Origin: P52-10 sp041397365
GTDB lineage: Bacteria > Pseudomonadota > Alphaproteobacteria > Rhizobiales > Xanthobacteraceae
Direction of reading: 5' to 3'
Assembly (NCBI GenBank): GCA_041397365.1
Contig: JAWKWT010000007.1
Span: forward strand, 124,001 to 188,000
Length of the DNA: 64,000 nt
Below, in pieces: positions 35,432 through 44,032 of the stretch. A program made the translations under genes and the position numbers. Position 1 is the first letter of the stretch. Every line of letters begins with the position of its first letter. The notes below the pieces were generated by a model, which was not told the DNA's origin, ran no database searches, and worked only from the letters and a program-made list of their open reading frames with translations.

Positions 35432-36064
35432 ATGGTAGCGAAGCAGAACGCCGTTCGAGCGCCCAGGAGGCGGCAAGCCGATCGCCGGGAGGCGGCCGAA
35501 ACCGCGCTTCTTGAGGCCGCCATTTCGTTGATCGCCGCCCGCGGCGTTAAAGGCACGACGCTGGCCGATGTCGGCGAGGCCGCCGGCTACAGCCGGGGGC
35601 TGGCCGCGCATTACTACAAGACGAAGGATCGCCTTTTGCAGGCGACCGCCGAATATATCGGCGAGCAATATGTGCGCATGCTGCATGAGAAAAGCGACGC
35701 CACGGGGATGAAAGTCCTCGTGAGCTATGTGGAGCTTGCCTGCATGCCGCGGCGTCTTGAAATCGCGAAGGCCATGCATGTGATGCAGAAAGAGGCGCTG
35801 TTCGATACGTCGGGACTTCAGGCCATCTTCAGCAAGCACAGTCGCTCTGCCCTGAAGCGGCTCGAGAATCACATCCGAATCGGCATCGGGAACGGCGAGA
35901 TCAGGAAGGACGTGGACCCGAAATCCGAGGCCGCGATCCTGCTGGCGATGGGACGCGGCGTCCGCACCTTGTGGCTCCACTCGCCCGACAAGGTCAATCC
36001 GCTCAAACTCAAGCAGGATATCCTGGACTTCCTGCATCTCAATCTGTCAGCGAAGGCCCGATGA
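35432..36064 (+). CDS. TetR-family regulator A
   Basis: A 210-residue TetR protein. Basic N-terminus (RAPRRRQADRRE), then ARGVKGTTLADVGEAAGYSRG and HYYKTKDRLL, the helix-turn-helix. The last helices vary, as expected for a ligand domain. Its stop overlaps the start of a second TetR gene by 4 bases. The two recognition regions share AAGYSRGL[A/P]AHYY, so they likely read the same operator or form a heterodimer. The nearby boxes at 29280, 33695 and 36826 are the obvious targets. The ligand is probably an acyl-CoA of the pathway (inferred). Confidence 0.9.
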   Translation: MVAKQNAVRAPRRRQADRREAAETALLEAAISLIAARGVKGTTLADVGEAAGYSRGLAAHYYKTKDRLLQATAEYIGEQYVRMLHEKSDATGMKVLVSYVELACMPRRLEIAKAMHVMQKEALFDTSGLQAIFSKHSRSALKRLENHIRIGIGNGEIRKDVDPKSEAAILLAMGRGVRTLWLHSPDKVNPLKLKQDILDFLHLNLSAKAR

Positions 36065-36711
36065 GCAAGGCCAAGACGACGAAGAAAGCGCGTGCCGCTC
36101 AGCCGGCCACTCCCGTCGGCTCGCACACGGAACGGCGAGATGAAGCGGAAGGCCGGCTCTTGGCGGCGGCGACGGAAATCATCGCCAGGCACGGCGTCGA
36201 CGGGCTGACGCTGGGGCAAGTGGGAACGGCGGCCGGCTACAGCAGAGGATTGCCGGCGCATTACTACGGCAACAAGACCGGTCTGCTTGAGGCGGTCGCC
36301 TGGCATATCACCGACGGCTTCGCAAATCGGTTAGCCCAGACGGAAAATTTCAAGCCCGGGCTGGAGATGTTGCTGGGATCGGTCGCGAACTATCTCGCGC
36401 CGACGACGTCGAAGGGGCCTATGACACTCCAGACGGTCATCATGGAATCGCTCACCGAGCCTGCGCTGCGGCCGGCGGTCTCGAAAGTCACCGAACGGTC
36501 CGTGCGCCGTCTCGCCGCCATGGTCAGGACGGCGATCGACAATGGCGAGATTCGCGACGACATCGATCCGGAGAAGCAGGCGGTCCTTATTCTCGGGACG
36601 CTGCGCTCGCTGACGTTGCTCGGGCTGCTCAATCCCAAAGACATGCGGATGGATGCCATTCGCGATGCCTATGTCGCCGGGCTGAAGCGGATGTTGCGCA
36701 GGAAGGGCTGA
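36061..36711 (+). CDS. TetR-family regulator B
   Basis: A 216-residue TetR protein with a lysine-rich N-terminus (SKAKTTKKARAA). Its DNA-binding region ARHGVDGLTLGQVGTAAGYS then RGLPAHYYGNK closely matches regulator A. The ATG at 36061 overlaps the TGA of regulator A (ATGA), so the pair is co-translated. C-terminal halves of the two differ more than their DNA-binding parts, consistent with different effectors or a regulatory heterodimer. A third copy of the shared box lies just downstream, before the second importer operon. Confidence 0.9.
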   Translation: MSKAKTTKKARAAQPATPVGSHTERRDEAEGRLLAAATEIIARHGVDGLTLGQVGTAAGYSRGLPAHYYGNKTGLLEAVAWHITDGFANRLAQTENFKPGLEMLLGSVANYLAPTTSKGPMTLQTVIMESLTEPALRPAVSKVTERSVRRLAAMVRTAIDNGEIRDDIDPEKQAVLILGTLRSLTLLGLLNPKDMRMDAIRDAYVAGLKRMLRRKG

Positions 36712-36825
36712 TCAGCGCACGCTACGCGGGATGTCGCGCGCGATAGCGGCGTTGCGCATCCTCATCGTATCCCTGATCGATGCGTCAAAATGAGCGGGGT
36801 TGAAGACCGCAAAATTCTTTGCAGA

Positions 36826-36849
36826 ATACTTGCTGTATGATAAGCAAAT
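36826..36849. promoter_or_regulatory. TetR-type box 3, before the second Dpp-type importer operon
   Basis: This site ends in GATAAGCAAAT (36839-36849) and contains TTGCT-N8-AGCAA (36830-36847). It shares 19 of 24 bases with box 1. It ends 20 bases before the ATG at 36870, so a bound repressor would block the transcript start or its leader. Confidence 0.6.
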
Positions 36850-36869
36850 GGAAACAGCGGGAGGCGATC

Positions 36870-37895
36870 ATGTCGGAGCGTGCCGCTCTGCATCCGGGGG
36901 AGGCCGCGGCCGGGTCCAAAAGCAGCCGGAGAGCGAGCGCGCGCGTCCGGCGATTCCTGAGCGGCGCTGCGGCCGTCGTAACGACGCTGTTCGCCATATC
37001 GGTCGTGAGTTTCCTGCTTGTCGCGCTGCTGCCCGGCGATCTGCCGACGCTGATTCTTGCCGACGCCGCGACGCCGGAGCGGGTCGCGGCGCTTCGCGAA
37101 ACCCTCGGCCTCGATCGGCCGTTGATCGAACGTTACTTTCATTGGCTGGGGAATGTTCTCAGCGGTGATTTCGGTAGCGCGGTGCATTCGGGGGAAGCGA
37201 CGCTGGATGTGATCCTGTCGCGGCTTCCGGTCACGATCGAGCTCATTGTTTTGACGCAGATCGTCGCGCTCGGACTGGCGATTCCCTTCGGCGTTCTCAG
37301 CGCCTACAGGCGCGGGACAACCTTCGACTCGCTGACGCTTGCCATCTGTCTGATGCTGTTGTCGACGCCGACCTTCGTCGTCGGCCTGTGTCTCATTTAC
37401 GCCATCGCCCTCTACATGCAGTGGTTGCCGGCGACCGGCTTTGTAAGTCTGTTCGAATCGCCCGTTGAAAATTTGCGGAGCATGACGCTGCCGGTGCTCT
37501 CGCTGGCGCTTATTGAAGTGCCGGTCTATCTGCGTCTTCTCCGCACGGAAATGATCCAGACGCTTCAGCAGAACTACATTGCGCTGGCGCGCGGGATGGG
37601 CCTGCCCACCTATCGCATCCTCTTCGAGAACGCTCTGCGTCCGTCCTCGCTGAACCTCGTCACCGTCGTCGGCATCAATATGGGCCGGTTGATGGGCGGC
37701 GCGATCATCATCGAGCAGATGTTTGCTTTGCCCGGCATCGGGCAGTTGCTGGTGCAGTCGATCTACCAGCAGGAATATCTGATGACGCAAGGCATCGTCC
37801 TGTTCGTCGGCGTGATGTTCATCCTGATAAACTTGCTGACGGACGTCGTTTACACTCTTGTCGATCCTCGTCTGTTGCAGGACGGAGGTCATTGA
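36870..37895 (+). CDS. Dipeptide-type ABC transporter permease (DppB-like), second system
   Basis: A 341-residue permease. After a long cytoplasmic N-terminus (about 35 residues, basic) it reads FLSGAAAVVTTLFAISVVSF, then the periplasmic LGLDRPLIERYFHWLGN. The coupling loop is LQQNYIALARGMGLPTYRIL. The ATG at 36870 has GGGAGG upstream; the open frame continues upstream into the regulatory box. It overlaps the DppC-like gene by 4 bases. With the next four genes it forms a complete importer. Confidence 0.92.
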   Translation: MSERAALHPGEAAAGSKSSRRASARVRRFLSGAAAVVTTLFAISVVSFLLVALLPGDLPTLILADAATPERVAALRETLGLDRPLIERYFHWLGNVLSGDFGSAVHSGEATLDVILSRLPVTIELIVLTQIVALGLAIPFGVLSAYRRGTTFDSLTLAICLMLLSTPTFVVGLCLIYAIALYMQWLPATGFVSLFESPVENLRSMTLPVLSLALIEVPVYLRLLRTEMIQTLQQNYIALARGMGLPTYRILFENALRPSSLNLVTVVGINMGRLMGGAIIIEQMFALPGIGQLLVQSIYQQEYLMTQGIVLFVGVMFILINLLTDVVYTLVDPRLLQDGGH

Positions 37896-38710
37896 TGCGA
37901 CGTCTCGGCACCGGATTCTTCATCGCCGCCGGCTGGCTGATCCTCGTCGTATTCCTGACGGCGATGGCCGGCTGGTTGCCGATCGACGACCCGACTCGTC
38001 AATCGCTGCTGCGAATGCTCAGCGCGCCCAGCGCCAGCAACTGGCTTGGCACGGATTCGCTCGGCCGCGATATTTTATCAAGAACGATCTACGGCTTTCG
38101 CGTGACCTTCGCGGTCAGCCTTGGTTCGGTGTTCCTCGCGCTTCTGTTCGGTGGCGCGCTGGGGATGATCGCCGGATATTTCCGGGGCTGGACCGAGAAG
38201 ATCATATTGGCGGTCTGCAACGTCGTGCTGGCGTTTCCGCCGCTGGTGCTCATCATCGCGATGGTCGCTTATCCCGGTCAGGCGCTGGTGAAGGTCATCA
38301 CCGCACTGAGTATCGTCTTTACGCCGTCCGTGATCCGCATCGCCCGCGCGAACACGCTGTCGTTCAGCGAAAGAGAGTTCGTGACGGCGGCGCGCGCGGT
38401 GGGGATGGGCGATACGCGCCTGTTGCTGCGCGAGCTTCTCCCGAATCTTCTGCCGACCCTGCTGTCCTATGGGTTGCTGCTTATCGCCATCGGCGCGCTG
38501 GCGGAAGCGGGTCTCAGCTATCTCGGCCTGAGTGTGCCGCCGCCGGCGCCGACGCTCGGTGCGATGATGGCGGCCGAGCAGGCGTATGTGCTGGAGGCGC
38601 CGCATGCGGTGTTCTTTCCAGCGCTTGCGCTGTTTCTCACGATCTTCTCCTTGAATGTGGTCGGCGAGGCCATTCAGCGGCGGATCAATGATCGGGAGCG
38701 GGCGGCATGA
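37892..38710 (+). CDS. Dipeptide-type ABC transporter permease (DppC-like), second system
   Basis: A 272-residue permease with LGTDSLGRDILSRTIYGFRV before the core helices and SFSEREFVTAARAVGMGDTR as the ATPase-coupling loop. C-terminal GLSYLGLSVPPPAPTLG is typical. It overlaps both neighbours by 4 bases (ATGA), so B, C and D are translationally coupled. Intact. Confidence 0.92.
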   Translation: MMRRLGTGFFIAAGWLILVVFLTAMAGWLPIDDPTRQSLLRMLSAPSASNWLGTDSLGRDILSRTIYGFRVTFAVSLGSVFLALLFGGALGMIAGYFRGWTEKIILAVCNVVLAFPPLVLIIAMVAYPGQALVKVITALSIVFTPSVIRIARANTLSFSEREFVTAARAVGMGDTRLLLRELLPNLLPTLLSYGLLLIAIGALAEAGLSYLGLSVPPPAPTLGAMMAAEQAYVLEAPHAVFFPALALFLTIFSLNVVGEAIQRRINDRERAA

Positions 38711-39690
38711 CGAAGCTCCTGGTCAGTGTCGAGAATCTGAAGACCTATTTCGCGCTCGGGCACGGAGAACTTCGTGCGGTCGACGACGTGTCCTTCAGCG
38801 TGCGGCAAGGCGAAACGTTCGGAATCGTCGGCGAGTCCGGTTCAGGCAAGTCGATCCTGGCCCGCAGTCTCATTCAGCTTCTGCCGACGAATGTCGCGCT
38901 GAGGGCGGGCGGCCGGGTGGTGTTCGACGGCCGGGATCTTCTCGCGCTCAAAGAGAAAGACATGCGCCTCGTGCGGGGGCGGGATATCGCGATGATCTTC
39001 CAGGACCCGCTGACGTCGCTCAATCCCGTCCTTCCGATCGGGCGGCAGATCGTCCAGGTTCTTCGCAATCATACAGACCTGTCGGTTCGCGCGGCGCGCG
39101 AACGCGCCGTGGAATTGCTGTCCGAGGTCGGTATTCCTGCGCCGCGCCAGCGCGTGGACGAATATGCGCATCGCATGTCCGGCGGCATGCGGCAGCGCGT
39201 CGTGATTGCGATCGCGCTCGCCTGCAATCCGCGCCTGCTGATCGCGGACGAGCCGACAACGGCGCTCGACGTCACGGTACAGGCGCAGATTCTCGATCTG
39301 CTGCGCCGGCTGCAAGAGCGGCACGCGATGGCGCTGATCCTGATTACGCATAATTTCGGCGTCGTCGCCGAAATGTGCGATCGCGTCGGCGTGATGTATG
39401 CGGGGCGGATGGTCGAGCAGGGAGACGTCCGCACGCTGCTGGCAAAGCCGAAGATGCAATACACAAGAGCGCTGCTGGACTCGATCCCGCGGGAGGAGTT
39501 GCCTCGGCACACGCGCCTGCAAGTCATCAACGGGCAGCCGCCCGATCTGACCAAGCGGGTTCAGGGGTGCCCGTTTGCCCCCAGATGTCCGGATCGTCTC
39601 GATCGATGCGATGATGTCGCGCCGGAGCTGACGATCGTCGGCGGCGATCATCAGTTCAGATGCTGGAATCCAGTTCGGGCGGAGATGTAG
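38707..39690 (+). CDS. Dipeptide-type ABC transporter ATP-binding protein (DppD-like), second system
   Basis: A 327-residue ATPase. Walker A GESGSGKS, Q-loop IFQDPLTSLNPVL, signature MSGGMRQRV, Walker B LLIADEPTTALD. The H-loop reads ITHNFG (His kept, Asn where Asp is usual). The C-terminal cysteine cluster CPFAPRCPDRLDRC is present. The DppF-like gene starts immediately after its TAG. Role: ATP hydrolysis for the second importer. Confidence 0.92.
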   Translation: MTKLLVSVENLKTYFALGHGELRAVDDVSFSVRQGETFGIVGESGSGKSILARSLIQLLPTNVALRAGGRVVFDGRDLLALKEKDMRLVRGRDIAMIFQDPLTSLNPVLPIGRQIVQVLRNHTDLSVRAARERAVELLSEVGIPAPRQRVDEYAHRMSGGMRQRVVIAIALACNPRLLIADEPTTALDVTVQAQILDLLRRLQERHAMALILITHNFGVVAEMCDRVGVMYAGRMVEQGDVRTLLAKPKMQYTRALLDSIPREELPRHTRLQVINGQPPDLTKRVQGCPFAPRCPDRLDRCDDVAPELTIVGGDHQFRCWNPVRAEM

Positions 39691-40736
39691 ATGGCTGGTA
39701 GCGGCAAGGCGCATATGCGACAGCAGCAGGTGCTGCTCTCCGCCGTCAACATCGTCAAGACTTACAAGTCGCGGAGCGCCAAGCGCGTCCAGGCGCTGTC
39801 CGATGTCAGCATCGACATTGCGCGCGGTGAAACGTTGGGCGTGGTCGGCGAGTCGGGAAGCGGCAAGTCGACGCTGGCGCGCGCGCTGATGGCGTTGCCC
39901 AGGCCGGATGCCGGGCAGGTGAATTTCGATGGCACGGACATCTTGTCGGCAAGCAGCGCCGAGTTGCGGCTCCTGCGCCACAACATGCAGATGGTGTTCC
40001 AGGACCCGCTGTCATCGCTCAATCCGAGCCATACCATTTTCGACATCGTCGAGATGCCCCTGATCGTTGCGGGGCGTGGCAACGCCACCGAGCGTCGCGC
40101 GCAGGTGCTGGCGACGCTCAAGGAAGTCGGGCTCGACGGAACATTGATCGGCCATCGCAAGCCCTATCAGCTTTCGGGCGGTCAGTGTCAGCGCGTGTCC
40201 CTGGCGAGGGCTCTCATCCTGAAGCCGAAGCTGTTGGTTTGCGATGAGCCCGTGTCCGCGCTGGACGTCTCGGTGCAGGCGCAGGTGCTGAACCTGCTCG
40301 AAGACGCCAAGGTCGCCTACGATCTCACGATGCTGTTCATTTCCCATGATCTCGGCGTGGTGCGCAGCATCAGCGACCGCATCATGGTGATGTATCTCGG
40401 CAAGATTTGCGAAGTGGCGGCGACGGACGATCTGTATGCATCGCCGCGCATCCCTACACCGCGGTTCCTCTCGCCTCCGTTCCCTCGCTCGATCCCGACA
40501 GGAGGCACGAGACGCGGCGGCCGACCGGCGAAACGCCGTCTCCGCTCGATATGCCGCTAGGGTGCCGCTTCAACAATCGCTGTGCGCGCGCCACCGACCG
40601 ATGCCGAACCGAAGAACCGGGCATTCAACCCGTCAAGGGGCGGGCCGACCACTTCGTCGCCTGTCATCACCCGTTGGAGGAAGCCATGGGCGGAGCGATT
40701 GATCCGGCGCGGTCCCGCCTCCAGACCGTGTCCTGA
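39691..40736 (+). pseudogene. Dipeptide-type ABC transporter ATP-binding protein (DppF-like), frameshifted near the C-terminus
   Basis: The frame from 39691 reads a full nucleotide-binding domain: GESGSGKST, VFQDPLSSLNPS, LSGGQCQRV, LLVCDEPVSALD, ISHDLG. After YASPR at about 40448 it turns to nonsense and stops at 40560. In the next frame AHPYTAVPLASVPSLDPDRR and the cluster CRFNNRCARATDRC continue to a stop at 40736, so one lost base at about 40448 explains the break. The truncated 289-residue form keeps all ATPase motifs but loses the C-terminal oligo_HPY tail, so it might retain function. Sequencing error is equally possible. Confidence 0.85.
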
Positions 40737-40773
40737 CATCCGTCAATTCGAAGGAAAGAGAGAGGGAGTAGCA

Positions 40774-42306
40774 ATGCTGTTTCAGAGACGTGCGGTTGCC
40801 CTTTTGACCGCAGCATCGGCCGCGATGCTGCTCATGCATCCGGTAGAAGCTGCCGAGCCGAAACGCGGCGGGACCCTGACGATCGGGCTCGCGCAGGAGC
40901 CGCTCGTGGTCGATCCGATTCGAACGGGTAGCTTCACCGAGCGGCAGTTCGCCGTGCCGGTCTATGAAGCTCTTTTCGATATCGACGAGAAGGGAAACGT
41001 TCAGCCGCACCTGGCGGAAGGCTATAGCTGGAATGCCGACGGGCGCGTGCTCACGGTGAAGATCCGCAAAGGCATCAAGTTTCACGACGGCACCATTCTG
41101 GACAGCGCCGCGGTGGTGGCGAATTTCGAACGGACGCGCAACCCTGCCAATGCCTGCCGATGTTTGTCCACGCTTAACGAACTGCGTGACGTGAAGGCGC
41201 TGGACGCAGACACTGTCGCGTTCACGCTGGATCAGCCGAATGCGGCGTTCCTGGCGGTCCTTTCGGATGCGGCGGGCATCATGGTGTCGCCGACGGCGTT
41301 CAAGAACAACCCGAAGGAGATCGGCTTGAAACCGGTCGGAACGGGACCTTTCAAGTTCTCGGAATGGGTCCGGAACAGCCGTATGGTCTATGTGCGGAAT
41401 CCGGACTACTGGCAGTCCGGCAAGCCCTATCTCGATTCCGTCGTGCTGCGCGGCATTCAAAATCCGGAAACGATGCAAGCCGCGTTTCTCTCCGGCCAGT
41501 CGGACATCGTCCTTCAAGTGTCGTTGCGATTTGCGGCGCAGATGAAAAAGGATTCGAAATACGTTGTGCTCCAGCCGGGTGGCTTTGGCTATGACGGCGT
41601 GTATATGAATTCCACCGAGCCGCCGTTTGACGACAGACGCATTCGCGAGGCGGTCGCGCATGCGATCGACAGGGAGCTGCTGCGCAAAACCTTGTTTCAA
41701 GGGATTCCGGAGCTTGGCTACAGCCCGTTCGGACCGGGCAGTTGGGCCAACCAACCGGTTCCGAACTATCCGAAATACGATCCGGCGAAAGCGAAGGCGC
41801 TCGTTGCGGCGTATGGCAAGCCGGCTTCCTTCCCACTTCTCTACAACAACTCTCCCCAAACCCAGCAGCTTGCCCAAACTCTCCAGGAGATGCTTGGCAA
41901 TGTCGGGATGAAGGTCGAACTGCAACCGGTCGACCAGAACCGTATCGTCTCGAACATGTCCGGAAAGCAGTATGTGGCCTCGCTCTACCGATTCACCGGG
42001 CGCGCCGATCCGCATCAGAATACGTACTCGTTCTTCCATTCGAAATTCGCTGACGTCACGCCCTCGTCGAACTACGGCCACTTCAAGAACCAGAAGGTGG
42101 ACGAACTTCTCGAAAAGGGCATGGCGACTCGAGACGTCGCCGAACGAAAGGCGATCTATGGCGAGTTGTCGAAGACGCTCGCGGAAGAACTGCCGATCGC
42201 CTACCTGTTCTATCCGGCCGATACGATCGTCGCGAGCAAGAAGGTTCACGGCATCCGCAATATTCCGGATGGGCTCGTTCGTTTTGTCGAGATGTGGAAG
42301 GACTGA
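40774..42306 (+). CDS. Dipeptide-type ABC transporter substrate-binding protein (SBP_bac_5), second system
   Basis: A 510-residue receptor. The signal (RRAVALLTAASAAMLLMHPVEA) is followed by RGGTLTIGLAQEPLVVDPIR. KFHDGTILDSAAVVANFERT is the SBP_bac_5 block. Start at 40774 has GAGGGAG upstream; the open frame extends back through the DppF tail. It is only distantly like the receptors at 17622 and 21985, so this importer probably takes a different ligand. A cysteine pair in NACRCLSTL lies near residue 130. A hairpin follows the stop. Confidence 0.92.
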   Translation: MLFQRRAVALLTAASAAMLLMHPVEAAEPKRGGTLTIGLAQEPLVVDPIRTGSFTERQFAVPVYEALFDIDEKGNVQPHLAEGYSWNADGRVLTVKIRKGIKFHDGTILDSAAVVANFERTRNPANACRCLSTLNELRDVKALDADTVAFTLDQPNAAFLAVLSDAAGIMVSPTAFKNNPKEIGLKPVGTGPFKFSEWVRNSRMVYVRNPDYWQSGKPYLDSVVLRGIQNPETMQAAFLSGQSDIVLQVSLRFAAQMKKDSKYVVLQPGGFGYDGVYMNSTEPPFDDRRIREAVAHAIDRELLRKTLFQGIPELGYSPFGPGSWANQPVPNYPKYDPAKAKALVAAYGKPASFPLLYNNSPQTQQLAQTLQEMLGNVGMKVELQPVDQNRIVSNMSGKQYVASLYRFTGRADPHQNTYSFFHSKFADVTPSSNYGHFKNQKVDELLEKGMATRDVAERKAIYGELSKTLAEELPIAYLFYPADTIVASKKVHGIRNIPDGLVRFVEMWKD

Positions 42307-42317
42307 ATTGATGGCGG

Positions 42318-42341
42318 GAGGAGGGCTCGCGTGCCCTCCTC
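42318..42341 (+). terminator. Strong hairpin after the second receptor gene
   Basis: GAGGAGGGC (42318-42326), a 6-base loop, and GCCCTCCTC (42333-42341) form nine perfect pairs, 11 bases after the stop at 42306. No U-run follows. It may end transcription or stabilise receptor mRNA, separating importer and ligase expression. Confidence 0.6.
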
Positions 42342-42445
42342 ATCGCTTGGCCGCGTGCGAGCCCCGAGCCCGCATGCTGGTCCGGTGATCGAAGCTTCAC
42401 CTCTCGACGCGCCGCGCATGAGGCGGGCGCGTATCGGATCCGCGA

Positions 42446-44032
42446 ATGAGTTCAACCATGTTGTCGTCTTCAGATGCACGGCCTTCCGACATCCGGCCGA
42501 ACACGCTCGAATTCTGGGCGCATGAGCGGCCGGATCAGGTCGGTCTTATCGAAGGAAATCGCTCGCTCGCATATGCGGATTGGAATCGATCGGCGGACAG
42601 GGTGGCCGCGGGGCTCCTGGCGCGGGGCGTGGCAAGCGGCGACATCGTCGTCGTTCGCACCCAGATCAGGATCGAATGGGCGATCGTCGCATCTGCGCTC
42701 GCGAAGATCGGCTGCTCGCTGCTCGCGCTGAACTGGCGATTGACCCCGGCCGAAACGCATTACGTCCTGTCGAACAGCGGAGCGAATGTTCTCGTTTGCG
42801 ACGACAAGGACCCTGCGGCGCTGTTGGCGGGCCTGGCCGGGATCGATCTGAAGCTTGCCATTTCCATCGACGAGCCTGCGGACGGTTTCGTCGATTTCGC
42901 AAGTTTGGAGGAAGCGTCCGCGCCGCCGATGTATTCCACGGCCGACCCGCCGCTGATTCTCTATACCTCCGGCACCACCGGTCTGCCGAAAGGCGTCGTC
43001 ATGTCGGGACGACGCGCCGCGCTCACGGACCGTCGGGTCGCCGAATATTTGCAGGACATCGCCGAGAAGCGCCGCAGGACGTCGAACGCCTCGGTTCTCG
43101 TCACGCTGCCGCTGCATCATGGCGCAGGTCCGGCCGCTTTGTGGGGCGCGTTGAGAGAAGGCGCTCCGGCCTTTCTGCTGCGGCGGTTCGATCCTGAAAC
43201 GGTGTTGAAGCTTATTCAGGAGCACAAGATCGCGGGCTGGACGGGCGTTCCGACCATGTACAAGCGTATCGCCGCGCTGCCGGCAGAGGTGCTGGCGCGC
43301 TACGACGTTTCGGCGCTGCATTCGCTGGGAATCGGCGCCGCGCCCGTTCCGCCTGCGCTCAAGCTTTGGATCGATCGGTATTTCGGCCCCGGAAAGCTCT
43401 CCGAAGGTTATGGCTCGACCGAAACAGGAATGATCACGCATGCGCCGCCGGGCACGCATCTTGTGAAGCCCGGATCGAGCGGCCTCCTGCACAGGCATGT
43501 GCAGGTGAGCATTCGGGACGATGCGGGCCGTCAATGTGAGACGGGCGCGATCGGCGACATCTGGGTGAAGACGCCGACGACGATCCGTCAATATCTGAAC
43601 GGTCAGGTGCTCGGTCCGGATGTCCTCGACGGCGAAGGCTTCTTCAAGACCGGCGATGTCGGTTCTCTCGATGCGGACGGATATCTCTTCATCTCCGACA
43701 GATCGAAAGACATGATTATCTCGGGCGGGGTGAACATCTATCCGGCCGAGATCGAAGCGGCGCTGCTTCTGCATCCGGCGGTGCAGGACGCCGCCGTCAT
43801 TGGCATTCCCGACGAAGAGTTCGGCGAGCAGGTGAAAGCGTTCATCGAGCTGAAGCCGGGAGCGCTTGCAACGCCGGACGAAGTTCTCCTTCATGGAAGG
43901 GTTCGCCTTGCGTCCTACAAGCAGCCGAAAAGCGTCGAGATTGTTCACGAGTTGCCCCGGAACACGATGGGAAAAATTCTCAAGCGCGATCTCCGGGCGC
44001 CTTACTGGAAAGAGAAGGAAAGAAAGGTATGA
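42446..44032 (+). CDS. AMP-dependent acyl-CoA synthetase/ligase
   Basis: A 528-residue ANL ligase. The P-loop is LYTSGTTGLPKGVVM near residue 172; YGSTETGMITH, FFKTGDVGSLDADGY and the C-terminal catalytic lysine in MGKILKRDL are all present. This set is complete, so it should make acyl-CoA from an acid, ATP and CoA. It overlaps the SDR gene by 4 bases and follows the second importer, suggesting it activates that cargo. Substrate class (fatty, aromatic or alicyclic) cannot be read by eye. The start could also be the ATG 4 codons later. Confidence 0.92.
   Translation: MSSTMLSSSDARPSDIRPNTLEFWAHERPDQVGLIEGNRSLAYADWNRSADRVAAGLLARGVASGDIVVVRTQIRIEWAIVASALAKIGCSLLALNWRLTPAETHYVLSNSGANVLVCDDKDPAALLAGLAGIDLKLAISIDEPADGFVDFASLEEASAPPMYSTADPPLILYTSGTTGLPKGVVMSGRRAALTDRRVAEYLQDIAEKRRRTSNASVLVTLPLHHGAGPAALWGALREGAPAFLLRRFDPETVLKLIQEHKIAGWTGVPTMYKRIAALPAEVLARYDVSALHSLGIGAAPVPPALKLWIDRYFGPGKLSEGYGSTETGMITHAPPGTHLVKPGSSGLLHRHVQVSIRDDAGRQCETGAIGDIWVKTPTTIRQYLNGQVLGPDVLDGEGFFKTGDVGSLDADGYLFISDRSKDMIISGGVNIYPAEIEAALLLHPAVQDAAVIGIPDEEFGEQVKAFIELKPGALATPDEVLLHGRVRLASYKQPKSVEIVHELPRNTMGKILKRDLRAPYWKEKERKV

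Noticed and set aside
40633..42249. 538-codon open frame on the minus strand
   Set aside because: Antisense shadow of the second receptor gene.
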